Source: Chloroflexota bacterium
GTDB lineage: Bacteria; Chloroflexota; Anaerolineae; UBA1429
NCBI GenBank assembly: GCA_021372475.1
Contig: JAJFUJ010000173.1
Coordinates: forward strand, 1-32,341
Length of the DNA stretch: 32,341 nucleotides
Direction: 5' to 3'
In this document: in pieces, positions 7,586 to 15,362 of the stretch
Position numbering within the stretch: position 1 is the stretch's first letter
How the letters are laid out: each line of letters opens with the position of its first letter
Notes under the pieces: generated by a model
Told to the model about the DNA's origin: nothing
The model's database searches: none
Seen by the model: the letters and a program-made list of their open reading frames with translations, nothing else
Position numbers and translations under genes: made by a program

Positions 7586-8248
7586 ATGGTATACCCCGCT
7601 AATGTACACGTATCGGAACATCCGCTCATCCGACATAAACTGAGTCTGCTGCGTAACAAGGATACCGAGCCTAAGAAATTCCGCGAGCTGGTCCGCGAGA
7701 TAGCGATGCTGCTAGGCTACGAAGCCACCTGCGATCTGGCGACTATGCCGATCGATGTGCAGACTCCTCTCGCGACGGCTCACGGCTGCGAGTTGGCTGA
7801 ACGAATCGGCCTCATACCTATTCTGCGGGCGGGCTTGGGCATGGTTGAGGGCATCTGGGAGTTGATGCCCGGCGCAGAGGTGTGGCATATCGGCTTGTAC
7901 CGTGACCACAAGACCCTGCAGCCGGTGCAATATTATAACAAGCTGCCGGTTACCCCGACGGTGCAGGTTTGCCTGGTGCTCGATCCGATGCTGGCGACCG
8001 GCGGCTCGGCCGTTGCGACAATCGATATCCTCAAGAACTGGGGAGCCAAACGCATAAAATATCTCGGGATTATCGCTGCTCCGGAAGGGATTCAACTGCT
8101 CAGCAGCAAGCATCCGGATGTCGATATTTATCTAGGCGCGGTCGACGACCACCTTACGCCGCTGCCGATGAAGCCGGGCGATCCACCGCAGGGCTATATC
8201 GTCCCCGGTCTAGGAGATGCCGGCGACCGCCAATTCGGCACGGCGTAA
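7586..8248 (+). CDS. upp: Uracil phosphoribosyltransferase
   Basis: 220 aa from the chosen ATG. Makes UMP from uracil and PRPP in pyrimidine salvage. [13 protein letters not shown] at the N-terminus, [12 protein letters not shown] in the middle, [13 protein letters not shown] as the PRPP loop (about 130-142) and the C-terminal [10 protein letters not shown] uracil-binding signature are all intact. An ATG at 7568 in the same frame would add six residues. The later start has GGAGA upstream and matches the usual family N-terminus, but the choice is not certain. The gene is 37 nt upstream of the phosphosugar transferase gene and probably cotranscribed with it. Confidence 0.95.
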   Translation: MVYPANVHVSEHPLIRHKLSLLRNKDTEPKKFRELVREIAMLLGYEATCDLATMPIDVQTPLATAHGCELAERIGLIPILRAGLGMVEGIWELMPGAEVWHIGLYRDHKTLQPVQYYNKLPVTPTVQVCLVLDPMLATGGSAVATIDILKNWGAKRIKYLGIIAAPEGIQLLSSKHPDVDIYLGAVDDHLTPLPMKPGDPPQGYIVPGLGDAGDRQFGTA

Positions 8249-8285
8249 TGCGCTGCCTACAGTGCGGTAATCTGCGGAGAGCCTG

Positions 8286-9320
8286 ATGCCAGTTTACACG
8301 TATATCATCTTTTTCGTTCTCGCGGTTGGCTTAACAGCGGGATTGACACCCCTGGTTATCCGCCTGGGGCAACGTTGGAATATCGTCGCCGAGCCGGGGG
8401 GCAGGCGCACGCACCACGGCCGCGTGACGCGCATTGGCGGCCTGGCGCTCTACCCCCCATTTGTAGTCGCCTGCCTGGCAACCTTGTTCATCCCACGGCA
8501 GGACTCGCTCGAGGTCACCCGCATCATCGGTATGCTCGCAGGAACCACTGTGGTCTTTGTGATGGGCATGTTGGACGATCGCTTCAAGCTGCCCGCCTGG
8601 AAGCAGGCCATCCCTCTGGTTCTGGCAGCCGGTATCGCAATATTATGTAAAGTATTTATCGAATTATATAACGATCCCTTCACCAATATGCAAGTCAAGG
8701 TGGATTGGTACGTCATGGTGCCGATCACCCTTTTCTGGTTGATTGGCATGCCGTCAACGGTAAATATGCTCGACGGCCTGGACGGCTTGGCCACCGGTGT
8801 AACGGCTATCTCGTCGCTGGTGCTGTTTATCCATATGCAGCGTCTTGGGCAGTTCAGCGTCTCGCTGTTGCCGTTGATATTATTAGGCTGCTGCCTGGGA
8901 TTTCTGCCTTTTAACTTTGCGCCTGCGCGGATATTCCTGGGAGGCGGGGCGTATGTGCTGGGGTTTGCGCTGGCAGCCTTGTCGATTATTTCGGGAGCCA
9001 AGGTTGCTACCGCACTGATGGTTATATGGCTGCCGATTGTCGATGTCGTCTGGCAGATTTACTCACGCTGGCGCCGCCACCAACCAGTGAACCTCGGCGA
9101 CCGAGGTCATCTGCATTTACGGCTGCAGGATATGGGTTGGCCCCAATGGCGCATCGTTTTGATGTATTACGGATTCACGGCTGCACTGGGAACAATGGCC
9201 CTGCTGATTTCCTCGCGCCTGCTCAAGCTTATCATCCTGCTTGTTTTGGCCGTAATTATCTTGGCAGGGTTGGCGTTTCTATCCGGAAAGACCGGCGACG
9301 CTACGCCAACCGGCGACTAG
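8286..9320 (+). CDS. WecA/TagO/MraY-family undecaprenyl-phosphate sugar-1-phosphate transferase
   Basis: 344 aa integral membrane protein with about ten hydrophobic segments. Family enzymes transfer a HexNAc-1-phosphate from UDP-sugar to undecaprenyl phosphate at the inner membrane face, starting cell-wall polymer or exopolysaccharide synthesis. Seen: RRTHHGRVTRIGG (40-52), the acidic MLDDRFKLP loop with Asp97-Asp98, NMLDGLDGLA (160-169) and DRGHLHLRL (272-280), where relatives read HLHHRL. The normally conserved F-x-GD-x-G-S motif after P-A-R is FLGGGAY here (217-223), one residue shorter and without the Asp. Either a lineage-specific variant or an altered enzyme. The ATG is preceded by GGAGA. 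Confidence 0.85.
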   Translation: MPVYTYIIFFVLAVGLTAGLTPLVIRLGQRWNIVAEPGGRRTHHGRVTRIGGLALYPPFVVACLATLFIPRQDSLEVTRIIGMLAGTTVVFVMGMLDDRFKLPAWKQAIPLVLAAGIAILCKVFIELYNDPFTNMQVKVDWYVMVPITLFWLIGMPSTVNMLDGLDGLATGVTAISSLVLFIHMQRLGQFSVSLLPLILLGCCLGFLPFNFAPARIFLGGGAYVLGFALAALSIISGAKVATALMVIWLPIVDVVWQIYSRWRRHQPVNLGDRGHLHLRLQDMGWPQWRIVLMYYGFTAALGTMALLISSRLLKLIILLVLAVIILAGLAFLSGKTGDATPTGD

Positions 9321-9337
9321 ACTAATCCCCTTCTTTG

Positions 9338-9841
9338 TTACAGCGCTAGGATCCCTTTCTCTAGCAAAATATCAACTGCCCGCTCATATTCCGAGGCTTG
9401 CAGGATGGGAATATCTGGAAAGAGTCCCGCCGGCGCGAGCGCCAAGTCGCGGTATACTGCTGCCAATAGCAATTCCGGGGGAGTCTCCGGCAGGCCTTCA
9501 ATCAGTATCTCAAACCTCGGCAAGTTCAGCTTTCGGTAACCTTCCACAATGATCAGGTCGATGTTGGCCGGCACCATAGCGGCCAATTCCCAAAACGTTG
9601 GCTCAGGCGGCTGTGGTAGGAGCACTGCGCTTCCCTGGCGGCCGGCAATGGCAACAAAACTGCTGCCAGCCTGCGCAAAGTGAAAGGTATCCGTGCCTTC
9701 CCGGTCCATCTGGATGGCTTCGCTGGTATGCTTGATCGTCGCTACGCGGATGCCGCGCGCTCGCAGAACGCGAATCAAGCCAACGATAAAAGTCGTCTTG
9801 CCTGTACGGTGCCACCCGACCGCGCCGATAATCGGGATCAT
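9338..9841 (-). CDS. mobB: Molybdopterin-guanine dinucleotide biosynthesis protein B
   Basis: 167 aa. P-loop NTPase with Walker A GWHRTGKTT at 9-17, followed by VATIKHTS, the MDREGTDTFHFAQAGS block and VEGYRKLNLPRFEI, all MobB hallmarks. MobB assists attachment of GMP to molybdopterin for Mo/W enzymes; it is accessory to MobA, which is not in the window. Its ATG overlaps the stop of the upstream MFS transporter gene (ATGA at 9838-9841), so it is the last gene of the minus-strand operon that begins near 15.2 kb. It converges with the phosphosugar transferase gene. No clear terminator is seen between the two. Confidence 0.9.
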   Translation of the reverse strand: MIPIIGAVGWHRTGKTTFIVGLIRVLRARGIRVATIKHTSEAIQMDREGTDTFHFAQAGSSFVAIAGRQGSAVLLPQPPEPTFWELAAMVPANIDLIIVEGYRKLNLPRFEILIEGLPETPPELLLAAVYRDLALAPAGLFPDIPILQASEYERAVDILLEKGILAL

Positions 9842-11133
9842 TGCACTGCCTTATTGACGCTAGTTTCCGTTTGCCCGGCTTCCTCAGGGGGTTTGATGGT
9901 CACAAACATTCGGTAAAGGGTGAGATCGTATATAATTTTGAGCCCACCCCCGATCAAGAACGGTACTCCCATCAAGAGCGGATTGGCGATGAGCATGCCG
10001 GCCAGCGTGGGTGAAATGGAAGCGCCAATCGAGCGTGCGATGCTGGTGACGCCCGCTGCGGCCGAACGTTCGTCAGGATCCACTACGGCCATGGTATAAG
10101 ATTGGCGCGTCGGCACATCCATCTGGGAGATAGAGAAGCGCAGCAGCAGCACGATGATCGCCAGTGGAAGGCTGGGCATCAACGGTACCAGCATCAGCAG
10201 GATGTTGGATGGTAAATGGGTAAAGACCATCGTCTTGATCAGACCGATTTTGTCTGCCACCCACGAGGCCGAAAGCGCCGAAATCCCTGCCAGCAGGTTT
10301 GCCCAGAAAAAGATGTTTCCCAGCATCGCCGAATCGGCATGCCATCTGGCAGCAAACCAAAGTATCATGATGCTTTGACCGACAAATCCTCCGCCGAAGG
10401 CATCGATACTGAACAGCCCGGCCAGGCGAAAGACTACCGCCTTGCTCTTGTGCAGGCCAAACATCGGCTTCTTGACCTGCTGTACCCCCGAGTCCTGGGT
10501 TTTTACCTCCACCTGAGGTGAAACAAACAAAAACAGGATAGCCAACACCAATCCCATGGCTGCATAGGCGAAAATAACTACACGATAACTTGCCCAATCG
10601 CTCCATCCAGCGCGCTGCAGAGCGTTTGCCAGGTTGCCCCCTGCCAGTGCGCCCAGTGCTGTGGCGAAGGAGCCTGCCAGGTTGTACCAGGCAAATACCT
10701 GTGTGCGTGACGAGGCTGGAATCACGTCGGTGAGGGATGCCTGTTCCAGGGATAGAAAAGGGCCAATCTCGTTGCCGTTTGGGCTTACAATGCCGATAAA
10801 TGCTGCGATGATGAGCAGGATAGGATTCCTGGTGAAAGCGAAGACGAGCCCGGCCAGGATCATCAAGCCGGCCCCCGCTAGCAGCATCCGCCGCCGCCCG
10901 AGTCTATCCGCGGTTGTGCTGATGAACAGGGTCACCAGCACATCGCCAAGCAGCGTGAAGGAAATCAGCCGGCCGACTTCCTGCTTGGTAAAGCCGCCGG
11001 AAACAAGATACAGCGCCAGGACAACCGACATCGAGCCGTAGGCAAATAAGCGGATTATCCGGGTTGCAAACAGGATATGCCCGTCTCTTGGCAGGCTTGG
11101 CAATTTCTTCTTCAGGATACTCTCACTTGACAT
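9838..11133 (-). CDS. MFS transporter
   Basis: 431 aa with about 12 hydrophobic segments. The loop-2 MFS signature appears as TTADRLGRRRML, and a related ADKIGLIKT repeat occurs in the second half. GPFLSLEQASLTDVIPASSRTQVFAWYNLAGS is a conserved feature of an MFS branch common in environmental bacteria. Acts in the cytoplasmic membrane; substrate unknown. Its start overlaps the end of the beta-propeller gene by 11 nt and its stop overlaps mobB by 4 nt, so translation is probably coupled. Position in a glycosidase operon suggests sugar or oligosaccharide movement, an inference only. Confidence 0.88.
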   Translation of the reverse strand: MSSESILKKKLPSLPRDGHILFATRIIRLFAYGSMSVVLALYLVSGGFTKQEVGRLISFTLLGDVLVTLFISTTADRLGRRRMLLAGAGLMILAGLVFAFTRNPILLIIAAFIGIVSPNGNEIGPFLSLEQASLTDVIPASSRTQVFAWYNLAGSFATALGALAGGNLANALQRAGWSDWASYRVVIFAYAAMGLVLAILFLFVSPQVEVKTQDSGVQQVKKPMFGLHKSKAVVFRLAGLFSIDAFGGGFVGQSIMILWFAARWHADSAMLGNIFFWANLLAGISALSASWVADKIGLIKTMVFTHLPSNILLMLVPLMPSLPLAIIVLLLRFSISQMDVPTRQSYTMAVVDPDERSAAAGVTSIARSIGASISPTLAGMLIANPLLMGVPFLIGGGLKIIYDLTLYRMFVTIKPPEEAGQTETSVNKAVQ

Positions 11134-12262
11134 CCCTGCGCCTCAAGTTTGTTGTAGAGTCGGGTTCAGGAATTGTGACATCCACCTGATGGAGGTCGGT
11201 GCCATTTCCCTCAAAAATAAGCCTGAATGTCTGAGCTACGACAGTCAGGTTCCCAGTCGTGTTGCTGTTGCACATTGTCCAATACGGATACGAAAGGTCC
11301 TGGCGCGCAGGGGCAAGAGGGATCGGGTAACTAAAATGTACTGGATCCTGGCTGAAGGCGATCTGGCAGGCCCCCTGGCCAGATCGCCAGAGTTTGCCAT
11401 TATAGCTGGAAAGCAGGTATTGGTTCAGATAAGTGCTGTACACTACGCAAGGTTCACAGGCATCGAGGCACACTGGCGATTCCTGCCCCAGATTGCCCGG
11501 CTCGCTAAAGCTGCCGTTGTAGTATTTGCGCCAACTGCCCGGCAGCCCGTTGCTGGACATCGGCGCGCGGGCTGCGTAAATGTTGGTCCCGACGCCCGCG
11601 CAGCTTTTGGTAAAATAGATATACAGATGCTTGTCCTGGTCATTCACAAAGAGGGTCATGTCTCCCGCACCCAGACAGAACTTGTCCGGATCCTGCCCCC
11701 CGCTCATTCCCTCGACCTGAAAGGCCGTCGTCCAGCACGGCTCCGGCGAGGAGATGATCCAACCGCCGAAATCCCAACTGCGCCCATAGTCGTGTGATAT
11801 CATCAGCCCCAGGTGGCGGAAATCCGGCTCACCTTCCTGGTAGCCGTGGGCGGTGTAGGAGGTCGCCCCGGCGCCCCAGCCGGTCTCGTTGTGGATGTAA
11901 CAGTAAAAGGTATCGTCGCTGGTATCGATCCACAGGCCCATCGCCCACAGCCCGCCGCGCGAGCGCACACCTTCGGGATAAGAGATGCCGTTAAAGGCAA
12001 AGCCCGCTTCGCCCAGTTCAAAGTTGAACCTAACATGCCCGATTTTGTGCAAGTCATCGATCGAGGCACCGCTCCACAACGTGACCCCGCCCGCGCGGGT
12101 ATGCCCGAATAATGCCCACAGCCGACCCTGGCTGTCCCTGCCCAGCGGAATCATCGAATCATGGCACACGCCGTTAGCATTCGTCCAGGGTGTCTCACGG
12201 GATGGGCTGATTACCCAACCTTGTTCCACTAGCGGAATATTCTGCGTAAAACTCTTGGCCAT
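11123..12262 (-). CDS. Putative beta-propeller protein (glycosidase/sialidase-like fold)
   Basis: 379 aa without a signal peptide. Repeated strand-rich units such as LGRDSQGRLWALFGHT, YCYIHNETGWGAGA and QYLLSSYNGKLWRS suggest a five- or six-bladed propeller. An Asp-box, SHDYGRSW at 156-163, is typical of sialidase-like and BNR-repeat propellers. It is rich in Trp, Tyr and Gly and holds many Cys. I do not recognise a characterised family. A carbohydrate-active or carbohydrate-binding role is inferred from the fold and from neighbouring putative glycosidase, transporter and URO-D genes. AAGGAG precedes the ATG; 14 nt separate it from the URO-D-like gene. Confidence 0.6.
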   Translation of the reverse strand: MAKSFTQNIPLVEQGWVISPSRETPWTNANGVCHDSMIPLGRDSQGRLWALFGHTRAGGVTLWSGASIDDLHKIGHVRFNFELGEAGFAFNGISYPEGVRSRGGLWAMGLWIDTSDDTFYCYIHNETGWGAGATSYTAHGYQEGEPDFRHLGLMISHDYGRSWDFGGWIISSPEPCWTTAFQVEGMSGGQDPDKFCLGAGDMTLFVNDQDKHLYIYFTKSCAGVGTNIYAARAPMSSNGLPGSWRKYYNGSFSEPGNLGQESPVCLDACEPCVVYSTYLNQYLLSSYNGKLWRSGQGACQIAFSQDPVHFSYPIPLAPARQDLSYPYWTMCNSNTTGNLTVVAQTFRLIFEGNGTDLHQVDVTIPEPDSTTNLRRRDVK

Positions 12263-12276
12263 CTGATACTCCTTGT

Positions 12277-13503
12277 TCAGGAACGAACGAGTTCACTGGC
12301 AATCGACGTCCACGCGCTAAAGCGTTCCGGATGCTGTTCGCAGGTGTGCGTGTCCTTGAGGATTATTTCCAGCGTGCAGCCGTTCGCTCGTGCGGCAGCG
12401 ATTGTTTGACTGATATACTCCTTAACCATCCCTGCGTCAAACGACCCGACAAGGTGTGCTGGATGCGGTTTCCATGAGAATATCGCCCGATTGCTGAGCT
12501 GCTCCGCGCAGCGCCTGACATCCGCGAACGGTGAAATAGAGATGCGCCGAATATGCGGTATGGTTAATACTTCCGGCAGTTTTTCGGTCAGGTTCTCGCA
12601 GCAGCCGTAACCGGTCAAGCCGAAGGGCTCAAGCAGGCGCTTTTCGTAGGCCAGGATAAACTCGCTGTGCATCGCTGGCGAGACCTGCGCCATCTCCTGC
12701 GCCTCGGCTGAGGCCCACATATCGCGGGGACGCACAGTCCCGCTATAATCCGCCGCTGGCAACTCCTCAGTATAGCCGACACCGCCTGACGAATGGTACG
12801 TGCCGTCGTTGTTCAGGCTCAACAGGTTTAGATCGATATACTGCTGCACCAGCCTGCGGCTGCCTTCTTCAAGGATGCCCATCGCGTGGTGAAGCATCCC
12901 AGGATTGTCGTACATATCCCACATAACCTGGTCGAGGCCGCGCAATTGGCAGTACAAGCTCATTAGGTGAAACGAAATATGCGCCACGCCGCGCAACTGC
13001 ACGTCGAGGATATCGCCGTATAGTTCCTGTGCTGACGCTAGGTTTTGCCTGGTTTGGTCTGCGTCGTATACGACCTGCGGATACACCAGCTTATCCAGGT
13101 CGGCTTCGTTATGGATGACCGGCTTGAAACCCCAGGCGCCGGTGGCCTGGCTGGTCGGCTGGTGCTCGGGTTCAAGCCCCCAGCCGCTAATGTGCACGAC
13201 TTTTGGCACAATCCACAGGGGCTCGACCACTGTGTCATCGTAGATGTGCTCGTGCGCGTAAATGCGCGCGCGCAAAGCCCATTCCTCCGCGCGCGCAGCA
13301 GCATCCATGCAGGAGCAGTCAGCCTCGGGCAGCAGCTCACGCCAGGAACCCTCCGGGAAAACGAGCACCAGCGGCCGCTCAGGCTGCAGTTGGTTATGGC
13401 GCACCCACCTCTTGCGGCGGTCCGCCATTAGCGGCAGTTCGGCGATCTCCCTGGTGCGCTGTGCGAGGCTACGGAGAATAGCTCGATCGTGATCGTTATA
13501 CAT
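12277..13503 (-). CDS. URO-D (uroporphyrinogen decarboxylase)-like protein, probable methyltransferase-type
   Basis: 408 aa, longer than HemE (about 350 aa) and lacking its N-terminal substrate motifs. The C-terminal half matches the URO-D superfamily that includes corrinoid-dependent methyltransferases (MtaA/CmuA type): GYGCCENLTEKLP (298-310), IRRISISPFADV (318-329), FSWKPHPAHLVG (342-353) and ILKDTHTCEQHPERF (381-395). Cys301, Cys302, His386 and Cys388 are candidate metal ligands. Genes of this branch often lie among sugar catabolic genes, and a role in removing methyl groups from substrates has been suggested for the superfamily; no function is proven here. GAGGA precedes the ATG. Second gene of the minus-strand operon. 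Confidence 0.75.
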   Translation of the reverse strand: MYNDHDRAILRSLAQRTREIAELPLMADRRKRWVRHNQLQPERPLVLVFPEGSWRELLPEADCSCMDAAARAEEWALRARIYAHEHIYDDTVVEPLWIVPKVVHISGWGLEPEHQPTSQATGAWGFKPVIHNEADLDKLVYPQVVYDADQTRQNLASAQELYGDILDVQLRGVAHISFHLMSLYCQLRGLDQVMWDMYDNPGMLHHAMGILEEGSRRLVQQYIDLNLLSLNNDGTYHSSGGVGYTEELPAADYSGTVRPRDMWASAEAQEMAQVSPAMHSEFILAYEKRLLEPFGLTGYGCCENLTEKLPEVLTIPHIRRISISPFADVRRCAEQLSNRAIFSWKPHPAHLVGSFDAGMVKEYISQTIAAARANGCTLEIILKDTHTCEQHPERFSAWTSIASELVRS

Positions 13504-13577
13504 TTAGTTCCTCTAACTAATAAAATGTAGGTCCCTGAGCTATATGTTGTGTACTCACTAGGCGCTTTCGCTGGCCA

Positions 13578-15230
13578 CTAAATCCAATCCTGGCGCCAAG
13601 TATGGGCGCGCTCCAATACCAACCTGACGCGAGCATCATCCAGCGGATTGCCTTTGCCGGTAAAGTGCCCCGGACCGAGAGTGGGCATCACCTCGAGGGC
13701 GCGGTACACCTCGATGCCCAGTTCCATATCCTCGTCGTTGGGGTGCAGGTGGTAGTAACCCAACAACTGCGTATGTCCGCGCCACAGATAGGAGCAAATC
13801 GGCACCGAGATGGCGGCATGCTCGGGCATCAATCCACCGACGTGCGGCGTGTCATAAATATGCGCCTGCGCAAAACACTCACGCTGGAAGCTGATCTCGT
13901 TGCAGCCCTCGCCGGCCAGTACGATATCGGGTTGCACAGCGCTGAACTCTTCCTGCAGCCAGCGCAGTCCTTCAATGGTGCTCATATTCTCCACCAGGCC
14001 GTTATCCGTGTTCCAGGTACATAATGTCTGGTCGATAAAGGCAGCCTGCGCCTGCAGGCTGGCGCAGGTGCGCCGCAAGGTATCAATCAGGGTCCGTCGC
14101 CACAGCCCCAGGCCAGGGTGGATGTAGCCCATGCGCGTATAGTCATGGGTATCGGGAGGCCAGTACCAGCCCTGCGGCTCGTTGCGCATGGCTGAGCGAA
14201 TCTGCCAATCGCGGAGCTGAATGTACAACGGATGGTCGTTGTAGCACGAGAAATAATTGAAATGGGGCATCACGTGATAGCCCAGCGCCTGCGCCTTGGC
14301 CATGAAAGCGCGCGCCTCGCCGGTGGGGTAATAGTCGGGATAATCGACGTCATAGGCGCTCGTGCGCCAGCTTGCCAGGTGAATCAGCACCTCGCGCGGC
14401 GGATACACCTCCGCCAAACGATCGAGCAGCGCCGTATCTGTATCCGCCCACATGATGTTGAGCGAAACCTCGTTCACCCAGGCCGGTCGTGCGGCGCGCT
14501 TATCGGCCAGGTCGTAGGTTTTAGCCAGCCAATTGCGGTAGCGTGCTGCCGGCACCTGCCAGTTGCCTGGATACACATTGACGCGCCACTCGGTGCCACC
14601 GGCCGTGCGGTTATCCCACAACGGACCGACCTGCTCGCTTTCAAAACCCAGCGTGGTGTACTCGGCATCGTGACCGAGTTTGAGCGCCTTGAACTTGAAG
14701 GCGGTATCCTGCGCGTGAATCATCAGCGCGCTGCGCCCGCGCTCGGCGATGGCCAGTTGGGCGTTCCAGGTAAACGGCCAGGCGAAACGATTGCTGCGCG
14801 GCGCCTGGTATGCCTTGCTGACGCGCAGCCCGTTGACGCAAGGCAGCACCAGGCTGGCCTCGGCATCGAAGGCCACGTTCCAGCGGATTGAAGCCACACC
14901 GCGGCGGGCGCTTTGGCCGCTGGGTATAACGCGCATATCCCCGTTGGCCGGGTCGAGGCAAATCAGCAGCTCGCGGATGGAATCGGCGCCCAGCAGGATG
15001 ATGCGCGCTGCCAGGGAGGAAAGCAGGCGTACTTCTACCTGCTGGTGCTTGTCGGCAGCCAGTGAATCCTCATGGACGTAATATAGCTCCAGCGGGTAAC
15101 TGCTACCCGGCCGGCAGAACTCGCTGCCGTCCTGCTTGGCCACGACACTCACCAGTGTGGCGCCATCCCATCTGGCGGTATAATTGGGGGCGTCGATGAA
15201 CAAGCTGTTATGTTGCTGCCGAATCTCCAT
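13578..15230 (-). CDS. DUF6259-type putative glycoside hydrolase
   Basis: 550 aa, no signal peptide. Residues 1-235 are beta-rich, like an N-terminal sugar-hydrolase beta-sandwich. From about 245 a TIM barrel is suggested by VSLNIMWADTD, EVLIHLASWRTSAYDVDYPDYYP, GYHVMPHFNYFS, AAFIDQTLCTWNTDNG (Asp400) and VLAGEGCNE (Glu441, Glu445), spaced like the catalytic strands of retaining alpha-glycosidases. The closest family I recall is DUF6259. Substrate unknown; a cytoplasmic location would mean it acts on imported oligosaccharide. First gene of the minus-strand operon, with AAAGGAG before the ATG and a promoter and palindrome upstream. Confidence 0.65.
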   Translation of the reverse strand: MEIRQQHNSLFIDAPNYTARWDGATLVSVVAKQDGSEFCRPGSSYPLELYYVHEDSLAADKHQQVEVRLLSSLAARIILLGADSIRELLICLDPANGDMRVIPSGQSARRGVASIRWNVAFDAEASLVLPCVNGLRVSKAYQAPRSNRFAWPFTWNAQLAIAERGRSALMIHAQDTAFKFKALKLGHDAEYTTLGFESEQVGPLWDNRTAGGTEWRVNVYPGNWQVPAARYRNWLAKTYDLADKRAARPAWVNEVSLNIMWADTDTALLDRLAEVYPPREVLIHLASWRTSAYDVDYPDYYPTGEARAFMAKAQALGYHVMPHFNYFSCYNDHPLYIQLRDWQIRSAMRNEPQGWYWPPDTHDYTRMGYIHPGLGLWRRTLIDTLRRTCASLQAQAAFIDQTLCTWNTDNGLVENMSTIEGLRWLQEEFSAVQPDIVLAGEGCNEISFQRECFAQAHIYDTPHVGGLMPEHAAISVPICSYLWRGHTQLLGYYHLHPNDEDMELGIEVYRALEVMPTLGPGHFTGKGNPLDDARVRLVLERAHTWRQDWI

Positions 15231-15258
15231 ATTGCTCCTTTCAAACGTGTCTTACCTC

Positions 15259-15287
15259 AGTATAACCTCGCGCCGCGCCTCTGTACA
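15259..15287 (-). promoter_or_regulatory. Probable promoter of the DUF6259-mobB operon
   Basis: On the minus strand: TGTACA (15282-15287), a 17-nt spacer and TATACT (15259-15264), about 30 nt upstream of the DUF6259 start. The -35 hexamer is the core of the palindrome at 15274-15295. Confidence 0.5.
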
Positions 15288-15295
15288 GACGCGCG
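15274..15295. promoter_or_regulatory. 22-bp palindrome, candidate operator between divergent genes
   Basis: The core TCTGTACAGA (15280-15289) is a perfect palindrome; CGCGC and GCGCG arms extend it on both sides with one mismatched pair, giving 20 of 22 symmetric positions. It overlaps the -35 of the minus-strand operon and lies about 13 bp from the -35 candidate of the divergent oxidoreductase gene, as expected for a dimeric regulator controlling both. No regulator gene is adjacent. Confidence 0.5.
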
Positions 15296-15307
15296 AACGG
15301 ATGACAA

Positions 15308-15335
15308 CTGACCTTGAGTGGGTGTACACTATATT
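15308..15335 (+). promoter_or_regulatory. Possible promoter of the Gfo/Idh/MocA gene
   Basis: CTGACC (15308-15313), a 16-nt spacer and TATATT (15330-15335), about 28 nt upstream of the ATG at 15363. Confidence 0.4.
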
Positions 15336-15362
15336 CATCCAAGGATAGCGAGGAGCAAGGAT

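Noticed and set aside
13038-13492. Opposite-strand ORFs in the URO-D gene region
   Set aside because: They are GC-rich antisense open frames without family motifs; the minus-strand gene is clearly the real one.
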